Shown here piece after piece: positions 1 to 8,765 of a DNA stretch of 64,000 bases. This DNA is from Streptomyces sp. PsTaAH-137 (GTDB lineage Bacteria > Actinomycetota > Actinomycetes > Streptomycetales > Streptomycetaceae), in NCBI RefSeq assembly GCF_003259365.1, contig NZ_QLLY01000009.1:249259-313258 (forward strand), written 5' to 3'. Position numbers and translations under genes: made by a program. The stretch's first letter is position 1. Each line of letters starts with the position of its first letter. The notes under the pieces were generated by a model that worked only from the letters and a program-made list of their open reading frames with translations, ran no database searches and was not told where the DNA came from.

Positions 1-542
1 CAGCCGGTGCCGGAGGCGTCGCCGGGGTCGGTGACCGCCTGCCCGCACAGCCGCTCGGTCAGGAAGTCGTGCGGCAGCCGGACGGCGGCGATCGGGCGGG
101 CCGGCTCGTGCTCGCGCAGCCAGCGCCACTTCGTCGCGGTGAGCGAGGCGACCGGTACGGAACCGGTGCGCGCGAGCCAGGCGTCCGGGCCGCCGAACTC
201 CTCGGTCAGCGCGGCGGCCTGCGGTGCGGAGCGGGTGTCGTTCCACAGCGCGGCCGGGCGCAGCGGGCGGCCGTCCGCGTCGAGCACGACGAGGCCGTGC
301 TGCTGTCCGGCGACGGCGATCCCGGTGACGGCCTCGGGGGCGATGTCCGCCTCCTTGAGCCCGTTCGCCACCGCGTCGCGCAGCGCCGACCACCACACGT
401 CCGGCTCGGTCTCGCGGGCGCCGTGCTCGCCGGTGACCACGTGCGGAGCGCGGCCGACGGCGAGGATCCGGCCGGTGGCGGCGTCCGTGACGGCTGCCTT
501 GGTGGACTGCGTGGAGCTGTCCACGCCGATCACGACGGCCAT
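1..542 (-). CDS. xylB: Xylulokinase, N-terminal part (cut by window edge)
   Basis: Phosphorylates D-xylulose to xylulose 5-phosphate in the cytoplasm, the step after xylose isomerase. Only the first 180 or so of roughly 480 residues are inside the window. The start MAVVIGVDSSTQSTKAAV carries the FGGY-kinase phosphate-binding motif, and GQQHGLVVLD followed by LWNDTR matches the sugar-binding region of xylulokinases. The ATG lies at 540-542. It is transcribed away from xylA across a 272-bp shared promoter region, the usual divergent arrangement of actinomycete xylose genes. The kinase family is secure; xylulose as substrate rests on the xylA neighbour. Confidence 0.93.
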   Translation of the reverse strand, partial: MAVVIGVDSSTQSTKAAVTDAATGRILAVGRAPHVVTGEHGARETEPDVWWSALRDAVANGLKEADIAPEAVTGIAVAGQQHGLVVLDADGRPLRPAALWNDTRSAPQAAALTEEFGGPDAWLARTGSVPVASLTATKWRWLREHEPARPIAAVRLPHDFLTERLCGQAVTDPGDASGTG

Positions 543-814
543 GAAGCCCCCTCACCCCTTCAACGTGTTGGTGATCTTGCCTGCGCCGTGAAGCCGGACT
601 CGACTCAAAGCGCCTGTATGACGCATTTGATCGTACAGAAAACAAAAGAACAAGGGGTTGCGGGGTGTGACGTCGCGCAAGCGCTTCGATTCCTTGTAAC
701 AGCAGGTCGTTGCCGATCGGTGAAGTGTGAGTTTCGCCGTTGGGTCTGGCGCCGAGCGGCCGAATGACGTATTAGTCATGTCAGAAAACAAACGATCGAC
801 CCAAGGACGGCACC
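543..814. promoter_or_regulatory. Divergent xylB-xylA control region with repeated operator-like box
   Basis: The gap between the divergent xylB and xylA starts is noticeably more AT-rich than its surroundings. It holds an exact 11-bp direct repeat, CAGAAAACAAA, at 636-646 and 782-792, one copy near each gene. The second copy ends 22 bp before the xylA ATG, a good place to block transcription. Between them is an 8-bp palindrome AAGCGCTT at 679-686, of the type bound by LacI-family proteins. I infer that the repeats are the operator of a ROK-type xylose repressor; the ROK gene at 13577-14833 is one candidate, but a nearer repressor may lie beyond the left edge. Confidence 0.6.
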
Positions 815-1984
815 ATGTCCGGCGGATTCACCCCCACCCCTGAAGACAAGTTCACGTTCGGTCTGTGGACCGTGGGCTGGCGGGGCAATGACCCGTTCGG
901 CGACGCCACGCGCCCCGCGCTCGACCCGGTCGAGTCGGTGCGGCGTCTGTCCGAACTCGGCGCGCACGGCGTCACGTTCCATGACGACGACCTCATCCCC
1001 TTCGGCTCGACCGACGCCGAGCGCGAGGCGATCGTCAAGCGGTTCAAGCAGGCGCTCGACGAGACCGGCATGGCCGTCCCGATGGCCACCACGAACCTCT
1101 TCACCCATCCCGTCTTCAAGGACGGCGGCTTCACCGCCAACGACCGCGACGTCCGCCGCTTCGCGCTGCGCAAGACGATCCGCAACATCGACCTCGCGGC
1201 CGAGCTGGGCGCCAAGACGTACGTCGCGTGGGGCGGCCGCGAGGGCGCCGAGTCCGGCGGTGCCAAGGACGTCCGCGACGCCCTCGACCGGATGAAGGAA
1301 GCCTTCGACCTGCTCGGCGACTACGTCACCGAGAAGGGCTACGACCTGAAGTTCGCCATCGAGCCCAAGCCCAACGAGCCGCGCGGCGACATCCTCCTGC
1401 CCACCATCGGCCACGCCCTCGCCTTCATCGAGCGCCTGGAGCGCCCCGAACTCGTCGGCGTGAACCCCGAGGTCGGCCACGAGCAGATGGCGGGCCTGAA
1501 CTTCCCGCACGGCATCGCGCAGGCGCTGTGGGCGGGCAAGCTCTTCCACATCGACCTCAACGGCCAGACCGGCATCAAGTACGACCAGGACTTCCGCTTC
1601 GGCGCCGGTGACGTGCGCCAGGCGTTCTGGCTGGTCGACCTGCTGGAGAACTCCGACTACGCGGGCCCGCGCCACTTCGACTTCAAGCCGGTGCGCACCG
1701 ACGGCTTCGACGGCGTGTGGGAGTCCGCCAAGAACTGCATGCGCAACTACCTGATCCTCAAGGAGCGCGCCGCGGCCTTCCGCGCCGACCCCGAGGTGCA
1801 GAGGGCGCTGCTCGACTCCCGTCTCGACCAGCTCGCGCAGCCCACCGCCGCCGACGGTCTCGCCGCCCTCCTCGCCGACAGGAGCGCGTTCGAGGAGTTC
1901 GACGTGGAGGCCGCGGCCACCCGCTCGATGGCCTTCGAGCGGCTCGACCAGCTCGCGATGGACCACCTGCTCGGCGCCCGCTGA
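815..1984 (+). CDS. xylA: Xylose isomerase
   Basis: Interconverts D-xylose and D-xylulose (and glucose and fructose) with two divalent metal ions. The 389-residue length fits the short actinomycete class of about 387 residues. The catalytic His and Asp are seen in VTFHDDD (His56, Asp59), and the metal-binding AIEPKPNEPRGD lies near residues 181-192. The ATG at 815 follows AAGGACGG. It is divergent from xylB. A stable hairpin follows 70 bases after the stop, before the transporter genes, so xylA may be both a separate transcript and the head of a longer one. Confidence 0.97.
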   Translation: MSGGFTPTPEDKFTFGLWTVGWRGNDPFGDATRPALDPVESVRRLSELGAHGVTFHDDDLIPFGSTDAEREAIVKRFKQALDETGMAVPMATTNLFTHPVFKDGGFTANDRDVRRFALRKTIRNIDLAAELGAKTYVAWGGREGAESGGAKDVRDALDRMKEAFDLLGDYVTEKGYDLKFAIEPKPNEPRGDILLPTIGHALAFIERLERPELVGVNPEVGHEQMAGLNFPHGIAQALWAGKLFHIDLNGQTGIKYDQDFRFGAGDVRQAFWLVDLLENSDYAGPRHFDFKPVRTDGFDGVWESAKNCMRNYLILKERAAAFRADPEVQRALLDSRLDQLAQPTAADGLAALLADRSAFEEFDVEAAATRSMAFERLDQLAMDHLLGAR

Positions 1985-2054
1985 GCACCCCGGGCGACTC
2001 GCCCGGTCTCCGCGTACGGCCCGGCCGGACCCGTACGCCTCACGCAGTGACACC

Positions 2055-2082
2055 CCCGGCGGAACACGGGCGTTCCGCCGGG
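2055..2082 (+). terminator. Hairpin between xylA and the transporter operon
   Basis: Perfect 11-bp inverted repeat, CCCGGCGGAAC and GTTCCGCCGGG, with a 6-nt loop. No U-tract follows, as is common in streptomycetes. It lies 28 bp before the binding-protein ATG, so it may end the xylA transcript, attenuate read-through, or protect the 3' end of a processed mRNA. Confidence 0.7.
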
Positions 2083-2109
2083 CCGGCCATCCCTCCCCAG
2101 GCAAGGGCA

Positions 2110-3342
2110 ATGACCGTGACAGCAGCACGCCGGCGGGCCGTGATCCCGCTCACCGTTGTCTCCGTCCTCGTCGCCTCCGCCGCCCTCGCGGGCTGCGGAA
2201 GCCAGCGCGACGACGACGTCTACACCGTCCTCAACTCCTCGACCGACGACTCGTACCACGGCTGGGACGCCGCCACCCTGAAGCGGTGCAGCGCGAAGCT
2301 GGGCATCACCATCGAGCAGCAGAGCGTCCCGGCCTCCCAGGTCATGACGAAGTCGCTGCGGATGGCGTCGTCGAAGTCGCTCCCGGACGTCATCCAGTTC
2401 GACGCCTCCGAGATGCCGACGTTCGCGGAGGCGGGAGGTCTGGTCGATCTGAAGTCGCTCGGACTGTCCACGCAGGACATCCCGAAGGGCATCGTCGACT
2501 TCGGCTCCTACAAGGGCACGTACTACGGCGCCGCGCGCACGGTGAACACCCTCGCCCTCTTCTACAACAAGGACGTCCTGAAGAAGGCCGGCCTCGACGT
2601 CCCCACCACGTGGGCCGAGATGCAGGAGACCGCGAAGAAGCTCACCCAGGGCAAGCAGTACGGCATCGCCCTGAGCGCGGGCGGCGCCGAGGACGGCGTC
2701 TTCCAGTTCACGCCGTTCATGTGGTCCAACGGCGGCGACGAGACCGACCTCGACAGCAAGCAGGTCGCCGAGGCCCTCGACTACTGGAAGGGCCTCCTCA
2801 AGGACGGCTCGCTGTCCAAGTCCACGGTCAACTGGACGCAGGCCGACGTCAACGACCAGTTCATGGCCGGCAACGCCGCCATGATGATCAACGGTCCGTG
2901 GCAGGTCGAGACCCTCAACACCAAGAAGTCCCTGCACTGGGGCATCGCGCAGATCCCGGTGCCGAAGTCCGGCGACGACTCCGTCGGCCCGCTCGGCGGC
3001 GCCGTCCTCACCGTCCCGAAGACGGGCGACACGGCACGCGAGAAGACCGCCGCGAAGATCATCGGGTGCATGTCCTCCGAGAAGGAGCAGATCACCTACG
3101 CGCGCAACAGCTGGATGGTGCCCGCCAACGAGAAGGCCGCCGCGATCTGGCGCAAGGAAGTGCCCGAACTCGACGCGCTCGCCGACCAGGTGGCCACCGC
3201 CCGCTCGCGCACCGCGAAGGTCGGAGCGGGCTGGTCGTCCGTGTCACTGGCCCTGCAGAGCGCCTTCCAGTCCGCGCTCACCGGTCAGAACAGCGCGGAC
3301 GCGCTGAAGAAGGCGCAGGCGCGCGCCACGAGCGGGAACTGA
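2110..3342 (+). CDS. Sugar ABC transporter substrate-binding lipoprotein
   Basis: Membrane-anchored solute receptor of a CUT1 sugar importer, 410 residues. A basic start (TAARRR), a hydrophobic stretch and the lipobox LAGC put the lipidated cysteine at residue 29. I chose ATG 2110 because it gives exactly this lipoprotein signal; the reading frame is open further upstream but out of context. The mature part has the family-1 binding-protein features NTLALFYNKDVLKKAGL and AAMMINGPW. It leads two permeases and a glycosidase with 5-14 nt gaps. Position beside xylA suggests a xyloside, xylose or cello-oligosaccharide ligand; the sequence alone does not decide. Confidence 0.92.
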   Translation: MTVTAARRRAVIPLTVVSVLVASAALAGCGSQRDDDVYTVLNSSTDDSYHGWDAATLKRCSAKLGITIEQQSVPASQVMTKSLRMASSKSLPDVIQFDASEMPTFAEAGGLVDLKSLGLSTQDIPKGIVDFGSYKGTYYGAARTVNTLALFYNKDVLKKAGLDVPTTWAEMQETAKKLTQGKQYGIALSAGGAEDGVFQFTPFMWSNGGDETDLDSKQVAEALDYWKGLLKDGSLSKSTVNWTQADVNDQFMAGNAAMMINGPWQVETLNTKKSLHWGIAQIPVPKSGDDSVGPLGGAVLTVPKTGDTAREKTAAKIIGCMSSEKEQITYARNSWMVPANEKAAAIWRKEVPELDALADQVATARSRTAKVGAGWSSVSLALQSAFQSALTGQNSADALKKAQARATSGN

Positions 3343-3356
3343 GGGGTTTCACGAAC

Positions 3357-4307
3357 ATGTCGACCACCACGGCCTCCGCCGCCCCCGCCACCCGGCCGGC
3401 CCCCGCCACCCCGGTGAAGAAGCGCGACACGCGGCGCCGCCGCAGGCTCTCCCAGTGGGGCTTCATCGCCCCCGCCGTCGTCTTCATGCTGCTGTTCTTC
3501 GGCTACCCGCTCGTCCGCAACGTCGTGATGAGCTTCCAGGACTTCTCGCCGTCCACGTTCTTCGACGGCAAGTCGCCCTTCAACGGCACCGACAACTGGA
3601 GCAAGGTCTTCCACGACGACCTCTTCGGCAAGGCGCTGTGGCACACCATCGTCTTCACGATCGGCTCGCTGATCGGCCAGTTCGGCATCGGCCTCGCGCT
3701 CGCCGTCTTCTTCACGAAGCGGTTCCCCCTCAACGGGTTCCTGCGCTCGCTGATCCTGCTGCCCTGGCTCGTCCCCATGGTCGTCTCCGGCATCGTCTGG
3801 CGCCGCATCCTCGACCAGGACACGGGCGTCCTGAACTCCTTCCTCGACACCCTCGGCCTCGGCGGCCACACCCCGTGGCTGACCAGCCCCGGCATGGCCC
3901 TGTTCTCCGTGATCATGGTGAACATCTGGATCGGCATCCCGTTCAACATGGTGATCCTCTACGGCGGACTCCAGGAGATCCCCAAGGAGCTGTACGAGGC
4001 CGCGTCCCTGGACGGCGCCTCCGCCTGGCGCACCTTCCGCTCCATCACGCTGCCGCTGCTCAAGCCCGTCATCACGGTCGTGCTCGTCCTCGGCTTCATG
4101 TCGACGGTGAAGATCCTCGACCTGATCCTGGCCCTCACCGACGGCGGGCCCGCCGACTCCACGCAGACCCTCGGCACGCTCACGTACCAGAACTCCTTCG
4201 TCCAGCTCGACTTCGGCGCGGGCGCCGTCGTCGGCAACGTCCTGATCCTGATCTCCGCCGTCTTCGCGGTGTTCTACCTGCGGGCCAACCGCTCCGAGGG
4301 GAAGTGA
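3357..4307 (+). CDS. Sugar ABC transporter permease, MalF type
   Basis: First membrane subunit of the importer, 316 residues. A long basic cytoplasmic N-terminus (KKRDTRRRRR) precedes the first membrane span near residues 36-55. The EAA loop that docks the ATPase is seen as YEAASLDGASAWRTF, followed by the P-L-L-K-P end of the motif. The ATG at 3357 lies 14 nt after the binding-protein stop and is preceded by GAGGGG. No ATPase gene follows, so the complex probably uses a shared ATPase such as MsiK, which is known to energise several sugar importers in Streptomyces. Confidence 0.93.
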   Translation: MSTTTASAAPATRPAPATPVKKRDTRRRRRLSQWGFIAPAVVFMLLFFGYPLVRNVVMSFQDFSPSTFFDGKSPFNGTDNWSKVFHDDLFGKALWHTIVFTIGSLIGQFGIGLALAVFFTKRFPLNGFLRSLILLPWLVPMVVSGIVWRRILDQDTGVLNSFLDTLGLGGHTPWLTSPGMALFSVIMVNIWIGIPFNMVILYGGLQEIPKELYEAASLDGASAWRTFRSITLPLLKPVITVVLVLGFMSTVKILDLILALTDGGPADSTQTLGTLTYQNSFVQLDFGAGAVVGNVLILISAVFAVFYLRANRSEGK

Positions 4308-4312
4308 CCCGC

Positions 4313-5152
4313 ATGGCAACAGCCACCGCGTCCAGCACGTCCAGCGCGCCGAAGCGCCGCTGGGGCGCCACCGTCGCCGGCATCGTCATCCTGCTCGTGA
4401 TGCTGTTCCCGCTCTACTGGATGATCAACACGGCGCTGCAGCCCGAGTCGGGACTCCTCGAAGTCTCGCCCGTGCCGCACTCGATCGACCTGTCCGGCTT
4501 CTCGTCCGCCATCAGCGAGCAGGGCGGCCACCTGCTGACCTCGCTCGCTGTCGCGCTCGGCGCCGTCGTCATCTGTCTCGCGGTCGCCGCGCCCGCCGCG
4601 TACGGACTCGCCCAGTTCCGGCTCCCCGGCACCAAGTCCATCGTCTTCGGCACGCTCATCACGCAGATGGTCCCGGGCATCGTCATCGCCAACGCCCTCT
4701 ACAGCGCGTACGTCGATCTCGGCCTGGTCAACTCCTACTTCGGCCTGATGCTCGCCGACGCCTCGCTCGGCATCCCCTTCGCCATCGTCCTGATGCGCTC
4801 GTTCATGGTGGCGATCCCCAAGGAGGTCATCGAGGCAGCCGAGGTCGACGGCGCGGGCAAGCTGCGCACCTTCGTCCAGGTGGTGCTGCCGATGAGCCGC
4901 AACTCCCTGATCACGGCCGGCCTGTTCTCCTTCCTGTACGCGTGGAGCGACTTCATGTTCGCCCTCACGCTGAACACCACCGACGACGTCAAGCCCGTCA
5001 CGCTCGGCATCTACCAGTACATCGGCGCCCACGTCGGCGACTGGGGCTCCGTCATGGCCGCGTCCGTCCTGTCGGCGATCCCGGCCGCCGTGCTGCTCGT
5101 TCTCGCCCAGAAGTACATTGCTGCCGGTATCACCGGCGGATCCGTCAAGTAA
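4313..5152 (+). CDS. Sugar ABC transporter permease, MalG type
   Basis: Second membrane subunit, 279 residues with about six hydrophobic spans. The EAA loop reads IEAAEVDGAGKLRTF, followed by VVLPMSRN. The start ATG is only 5 nt after the upstream permease stop, so the two are translationally close. The C-terminus ends in the usual KYIAAGITGGSVK of MalG-type permeases. It is followed after 8 nt by the GH1 gene. Confidence 0.93.
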   Translation: MATATASSTSSAPKRRWGATVAGIVILLVMLFPLYWMINTALQPESGLLEVSPVPHSIDLSGFSSAISEQGGHLLTSLAVALGAVVICLAVAAPAAYGLAQFRLPGTKSIVFGTLITQMVPGIVIANALYSAYVDLGLVNSYFGLMLADASLGIPFAIVLMRSFMVAIPKEVIEAAEVDGAGKLRTFVQVVLPMSRNSLITAGLFSFLYAWSDFMFALTLNTTDDVKPVTLGIYQYIGAHVGDWGSVMAASVLSAIPAAVLLVLAQKYIAAGITGGSVK

Positions 5153-5160
5153 GGCTTCTC

Positions 5161-6540
5161 ATGAGTGACTTGCCCGTATTCCCCGAAGGCTTCGTGTTCG
5201 GCGCGGCCACCGCCTCGTACCAGATCGAGGGGGCGGCGAACGAGGACGGCCGCGGCCCGTCCATCTGGGACGTCTACAGCCACACGCCCGGCCGCACGGA
5301 CGGTGGCGACACCGGCGACGTGGCCTGCGACCACTACCACCGCTACCCCGAGGACGTGGCGCTGCTGCGCGACCTCGGCGTCGAGTCGTACCGCTTCTCC
5401 ATCGCCTGGCCGCGCATCCAGCCGACGGGACAGGGTCCGGCCAACCAGAAGGGCCTGGACTTCTACTCGCGCCTCGTCGACGAGTTGCTCGAAGCGGGCA
5501 TCGAGCCCGCCGCCACCCTCTACCACTGGGACCTGCCGCAGGCCCTGGAGGACCGTGGTGGCTGGCGGGTGCGCGAGACCGCCGAGCGGTTCGCCGAGTA
5601 CACGGCGATCGTGGCCGGGCACCTCGCCGACCGCGTCCCGCGCTGGATCACTCTCAACGAGCCCTGGTGCAGCGCGTTCCTCGGCTACTCGGTCGGCCGC
5701 CACGCGCCCGGCGCCCAGGAGGGCACCCCCGCCCTCGCCGCAGCCCACCACCTGCTCGTCGGCCACGGACTCGCCGTCAAGGAGCTGCGCGCGGCCGGGG
5801 TGCGCGAGGTCGGCATCACCCTCAACCCGGACTTCAACGTCCCGGCCACCGACTCGGCCGCCGACCGCGCCGCCGCGCTGCGCGCCGACACCCAGCACAA
5901 CCTGGTGTGGACCGACCCGATCCTCGCGGGCCGCTACCCGGAGTCCGACGAGGACACCTGGGGCGAGCTGATCACCCGCCAGGACTTCCGGCTCGACGGC
6001 GACCTCGAACTGATCGCGCAGCCGCTGGACTTCCTCGGCGTCAACTACTACCGGCCCACCCTCGTCGCCGACGCCCCGCACCGCGAGCCCGACCCGGCCG
6101 TCCGCGTCGCCACCGACAACCGGTACGCGGAGCGCCCCTGGCCCGATGTGCGGCGCAACTCCATGAACTGGCCGGTCGTCCCCGAGACGTTCACCCAGCT
6201 CCTCACCGGTCTCAAGGAGCGCTACGGCGACGCGCTGCCGCCGATCCACATCACGGAGAACGGCACCGCGGAGTACGACGAGGTCGCCGCCGACGGCGCC
6301 GTCCACGACACGGACCGGGTGACGTACCTCCACGACCACCTCACCGCCCTGCGCACGGCCATGGACGCGGGCGTCGACGTGCGCGGCTACTACGTCTGGT
6401 CGCTGCTCGACAACTTCGAGTGGGCGCTGGGCTATGCCAAGCGGTTCGGCATCGTCCGGGTCGACTACGACACCCAGGAGCGCACCCCGAAGGACAGCTA
6501 CCACTGGTACCGGAAGCTGATCGAGGCCCACCGCGTGTGA
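5161..6540 (+). CDS. GH1 beta-glucosidase / beta-glycosidase
   Basis: Cytoplasmic retaining glycosidase of family GH1, 459 residues, normal for the family, with no signal peptide. The acid/base Glu167 lies in TLNEPW and the nucleophile Glu366 in HITENG. The N-terminal FVFGAATASYQIEG is the family signature. It is the last gene of the transporter operon, so it probably splits the imported di- or oligosaccharide. This gene order resembles the cebEFG-bglC operon, but no copy of the CebR box TGGGAGCGCTCCCA is visible upstream; linkage to xylA raises beta-xylosides as substrates too. Confidence 0.95.
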   Translation: MSDLPVFPEGFVFGAATASYQIEGAANEDGRGPSIWDVYSHTPGRTDGGDTGDVACDHYHRYPEDVALLRDLGVESYRFSIAWPRIQPTGQGPANQKGLDFYSRLVDELLEAGIEPAATLYHWDLPQALEDRGGWRVRETAERFAEYTAIVAGHLADRVPRWITLNEPWCSAFLGYSVGRHAPGAQEGTPALAAAHHLLVGHGLAVKELRAAGVREVGITLNPDFNVPATDSAADRAAALRADTQHNLVWTDPILAGRYPESDEDTWGELITRQDFRLDGDLELIAQPLDFLGVNYYRPTLVADAPHREPDPAVRVATDNRYAERPWPDVRRNSMNWPVVPETFTQLLTGLKERYGDALPPIHITENGTAEYDEVAADGAVHDTDRVTYLHDHLTALRTAMDAGVDVRGYYVWSLLDNFEWALGYAKRFGIVRVDYDTQERTPKDSYHWYRKLIEAHRV

Positions 6541-6558
6541 CAGGTGGACTCGGCACAC

Positions 6559-6588
6559 GATGCCCGGCGGAACACTCCGCCGGGCATC
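6559..6588. terminator. Bidirectional terminator hairpin
   Basis: Perfect 13-bp inverted repeat, GATGCCCGGCGGA and TCCGCCGGGCATC, with a 4-nt loop. It sits between the convergent GH1 and IclR genes, 18 bp after the GH1 stop, and can end transcription from either side. Confidence 0.85.
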
Positions 6589-6615
6589 GGCATGTCCGGA
6601 CGAGGGTCGTTGCGC

Positions 6616-7362
6616 TCACAGGCGCCGTGACACGTCCTGCGCGGCCTGCCGGACGGCCGGCGCGAACTCGGTCAACTGGACCTCGGTGACCAGGAAGGTG
6701 AGCGACGAGACGGAGACCGCGCCGACCGCGGTGCCGTCCGCGTCGAGCACCGGCGCGGCGAGCGAGCAGATCGACTCGTCCGCCTCCTCGTAGTCGGTGG
6801 CGTACCCGGCGGCGCGGATCGCGGCGAGCTCCTCGACGAGCGCAGCGCGGTCGGTGTGGGTGCGCGGGGTGCGGGCGGGCAGGCCGGTGCGGTTGAGGAT
6901 GTCCGCCGCCTCGGCCGGCGGCAGATGGGCGAGCAGGGCCTTGCCCGCGGCCGTGGCGTGCAGCGGGAGCGGCGTGCCGACGTCGGTCGCGATCCGGTAG
7001 GCGTGGCCCGGGTCGACCTTGTGCGTGTACGTCGCGTGGTCCCCGCTGAGTACCGCCAGATGGACGGCCTGCCCGAGCCGCTGCTGCAGCGCGCGCAGCA
7101 CGGCGTCGATGCCCACGGCGTCGTCCGCGAGGACCTGGGCGGCCAGGGCGCGCAGCTGGACTCCACAGCCATAGCGTCCGTCGCCGTCGGCCGTCACGTA
7201 CCCCTCCTCGACGAAGGTCGCGAGGACCCGGTGCGCGGTCGCCTTGGGGACGCCGGAGCGCTCCGCGATGTCGCCCAGCCGGTGCGGCCCGTCGGCGCGG
7301 GCCACCGCATGCAGCACATGCAGCGCCTTGGCGACGGAATTCGCGGGCTTGCTCGCTTCCAT
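6616..7362 (-). CDS. IclR-family transcriptional regulator
   Basis: 248-residue regulator. The N-terminal winged helix-turn-helix is seen in RLGDIAERSGVPKATAHRVL (about residues 26-45), and the C-terminal effector domain includes PLHATAAGKALLAHLP and the late SICSLAAPVLD. The ATG at 7360-7362 follows a strong GGAGGG. It is divergent from the amidohydrolase that heads the nine-gene operon, which makes it the likely local regulator. The effector is probably a substrate or intermediate of that pathway. Confidence 0.93.
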   Translation of the reverse strand: MEASKPANSVAKALHVLHAVARADGPHRLGDIAERSGVPKATAHRVLATFVEEGYVTADGDGRYGCGVQLRALAAQVLADDAVGIDAVLRALQQRLGQAVHLAVLSGDHATYTHKVDPGHAYRIATDVGTPLPLHATAAGKALLAHLPPAEAADILNRTGLPARTPRTHTDRAALVEELAAIRAAGYATDYEEADESICSLAAPVLDADGTAVGAVSVSSLTFLVTEVQLTEFAPAVRQAAQDVSRRL

Positions 7363-7536
7363 TGACCCTCCGTGGAGAAGCGGACTATGTTGCCAATCGA
7401 TCCGCACAGCGGAACGCCATTCTACTCCACGGAACGGGGTGGCGTCCTTCGGTTGTGGCGCGGCGCCTGGGTGCCCGGTGCCGCGCGACCGGATGCTCCA
7501 CGCACCCACTCTCACGCTCGTGAAAGGCGGCCGTCC
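7363..7536. promoter_or_regulatory. Divergent promoter region, candidate IclR operator
   Basis: A 174-bp gap between the divergent IclR and amidohydrolase genes. It contains TCCGC-ACA-GCGGA (7401-7413) and a 7-bp direct repeat CGGAACG at 7410-7416 and 7430-7436, starts 20 bp apart, or two helical turns. I infer an IclR binding site here. The motif is short, so confidence is limited. Confidence 0.4.
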
Positions 7537-8694
7537 ATGGCTGGACACGGAACTTCCTCCGTGCACCCGCAACGATTCGATCTCGTCGTGGCGGGCGGCC
7601 TGCTGGCCGATCCCCTGCACGCCGCACCCGCGCCGGGCGATCTGGCCGTCCGTGACGGACGCATCGCCGCCGTCGGCGCCCCCGGAACCCTCGCCGGCGA
7701 GGAAACCCTCGACGCCTCCGGACTGCTCGTCGCCCCCGGCCTGATCGACCTGCACACGCACGTCTACGCCCCCGGCACCTACCTCGGCGTGCCCCCCGAC
7801 GAGATCGGGGTCCGCCAGGGCGTCACCACCGTGGTGGACGCGGGCAGCTGCGGCAGCGACCACTGGGACGACTTCGCCGATAACGTTGTCGGCCCGGCCG
7901 ACACGCGTGTCCTGAGCTGGCTCAACATCTCCCGGCATGGCCTCGTCCACGGACGGCGGGAACTCTCGCACGGCCCCGACGACATCGACGAGGCGGCCAC
8001 GGAGAAGCTGCTGCGCGCCCACCCCGACCGGGTCCGCGGCCTCAAGATCCGGATGAGCGCGTCGGTCCTCGGCGACTCCGGCCTCGAACCGCTGCGGGCC
8101 GCCAAGCGCGTGGCCGGCCGCGTCGGCCGCCCGGTGATGGTCCACGTCGGCAACGAACCGCCGCACCTCGGCGACGTACTCGACCTGCTCGGCGACGGCG
8201 ACGTCGTCACCCACGCCTTCCACGGCAAGCCCGGCGGCCTCTTCGGCAGCGAAGCCCAGGCACGCGCCGCCGTGGCCCGCGGGGTCCGCCTCGACGTCGG
8301 ACACGGCAGCGCCAGCCTCAGCTTCGCCACCGCCGAACGCGCCCTCGCCGCCGGCTTCACCCCGCACACCATCAGCACCGACCTGCACCACCGCAACGTC
8401 GAGGGACCGGTGCACTCCCTCGTCGAGACCCTCACCAAACTCGTCGCCCTCGGCCTGACCCCGCACGAGGCGATCCGCTGCTCGACCCTGCACGCCGCCC
8501 AAGTGGTCGGCATGGAGGACGAGTTGGGCACTCTCCGGGCCGGTTCCGCGGCAGACCTCACGCTGCTGCGGCCGACCGAGGGCCCCGTCACGCTGACCGA
8601 CGCCGACGGCGCCACCCGGACCGGCACCACCCGCCTGAGCGCCGCCGCCGTGGTACGCGCCGGACGCCCGCTCACCGTCGACGGCGCGCCCTGA
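7537..8694 (+). CDS. Amidohydrolase / deacetylase-type metal hydrolase (EF_0837-like)
   Basis: 385-residue TIM-barrel amidohydrolase. The metal-binding HTH is in PGLIDLHTHVYAPG (about residues 68-81); further ligands are seen in MVHVGNEPPH and in the later THAF and STDLHH. It resembles the family seen beside SelA-like PLP enzymes in the EF_0837/AHA_3915 cassettes, often labelled amidohydrolase/deacetylase. A likely role is removing an acyl or other amide group from an amino-sugar acid before ammonia elimination. The ATG at 7537 follows AAAGG; an in-frame extension to 7372 would run into the promoter region. It is the first gene of the operon, 71 bp before the PRD gene. Confidence 0.87.
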   Translation: MAGHGTSSVHPQRFDLVVAGGLLADPLHAAPAPGDLAVRDGRIAAVGAPGTLAGEETLDASGLLVAPGLIDLHTHVYAPGTYLGVPPDEIGVRQGVTTVVDAGSCGSDHWDDFADNVVGPADTRVLSWLNISRHGLVHGRRELSHGPDDIDEAATEKLLRAHPDRVRGLKIRMSASVLGDSGLEPLRAAKRVAGRVGRPVMVHVGNEPPHLGDVLDLLGDGDVVTHAFHGKPGGLFGSEAQARAAVARGVRLDVGHGSASLSFATAERALAAGFTPHTISTDLHHRNVEGPVHSLVETLTKLVALGLTPHEAIRCSTLHAAQVVGMEDELGTLRAGSAADLTLLRPTEGPVTLTDADGATRTGTTRLSAAAVVRAGRPLTVDGAP

Positions 8695-8765
8695 GCGGGG
8701 CCACCCGCGCGGACCGGCGCGCCGTACGACACGAACCACCCACCGAACCACCGAGAGGCCCGTGC

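Noticed and set aside
3285..4319. Long minus-strand open frame opposite the permease gene
   Set aside because: Its translation is charged low-complexity sequence, the mirror of a high-GC gene; the plus strand encodes a clear permease with an EAA loop. Many other long open frames in the window are the same kind of shadow.
5011..6558. 515-codon minus-strand open frame opposite the GH1 gene
   Set aside because: No family motif and skewed Val/Arg/Gly composition; the plus strand has complete GH1 catalytic motifs.
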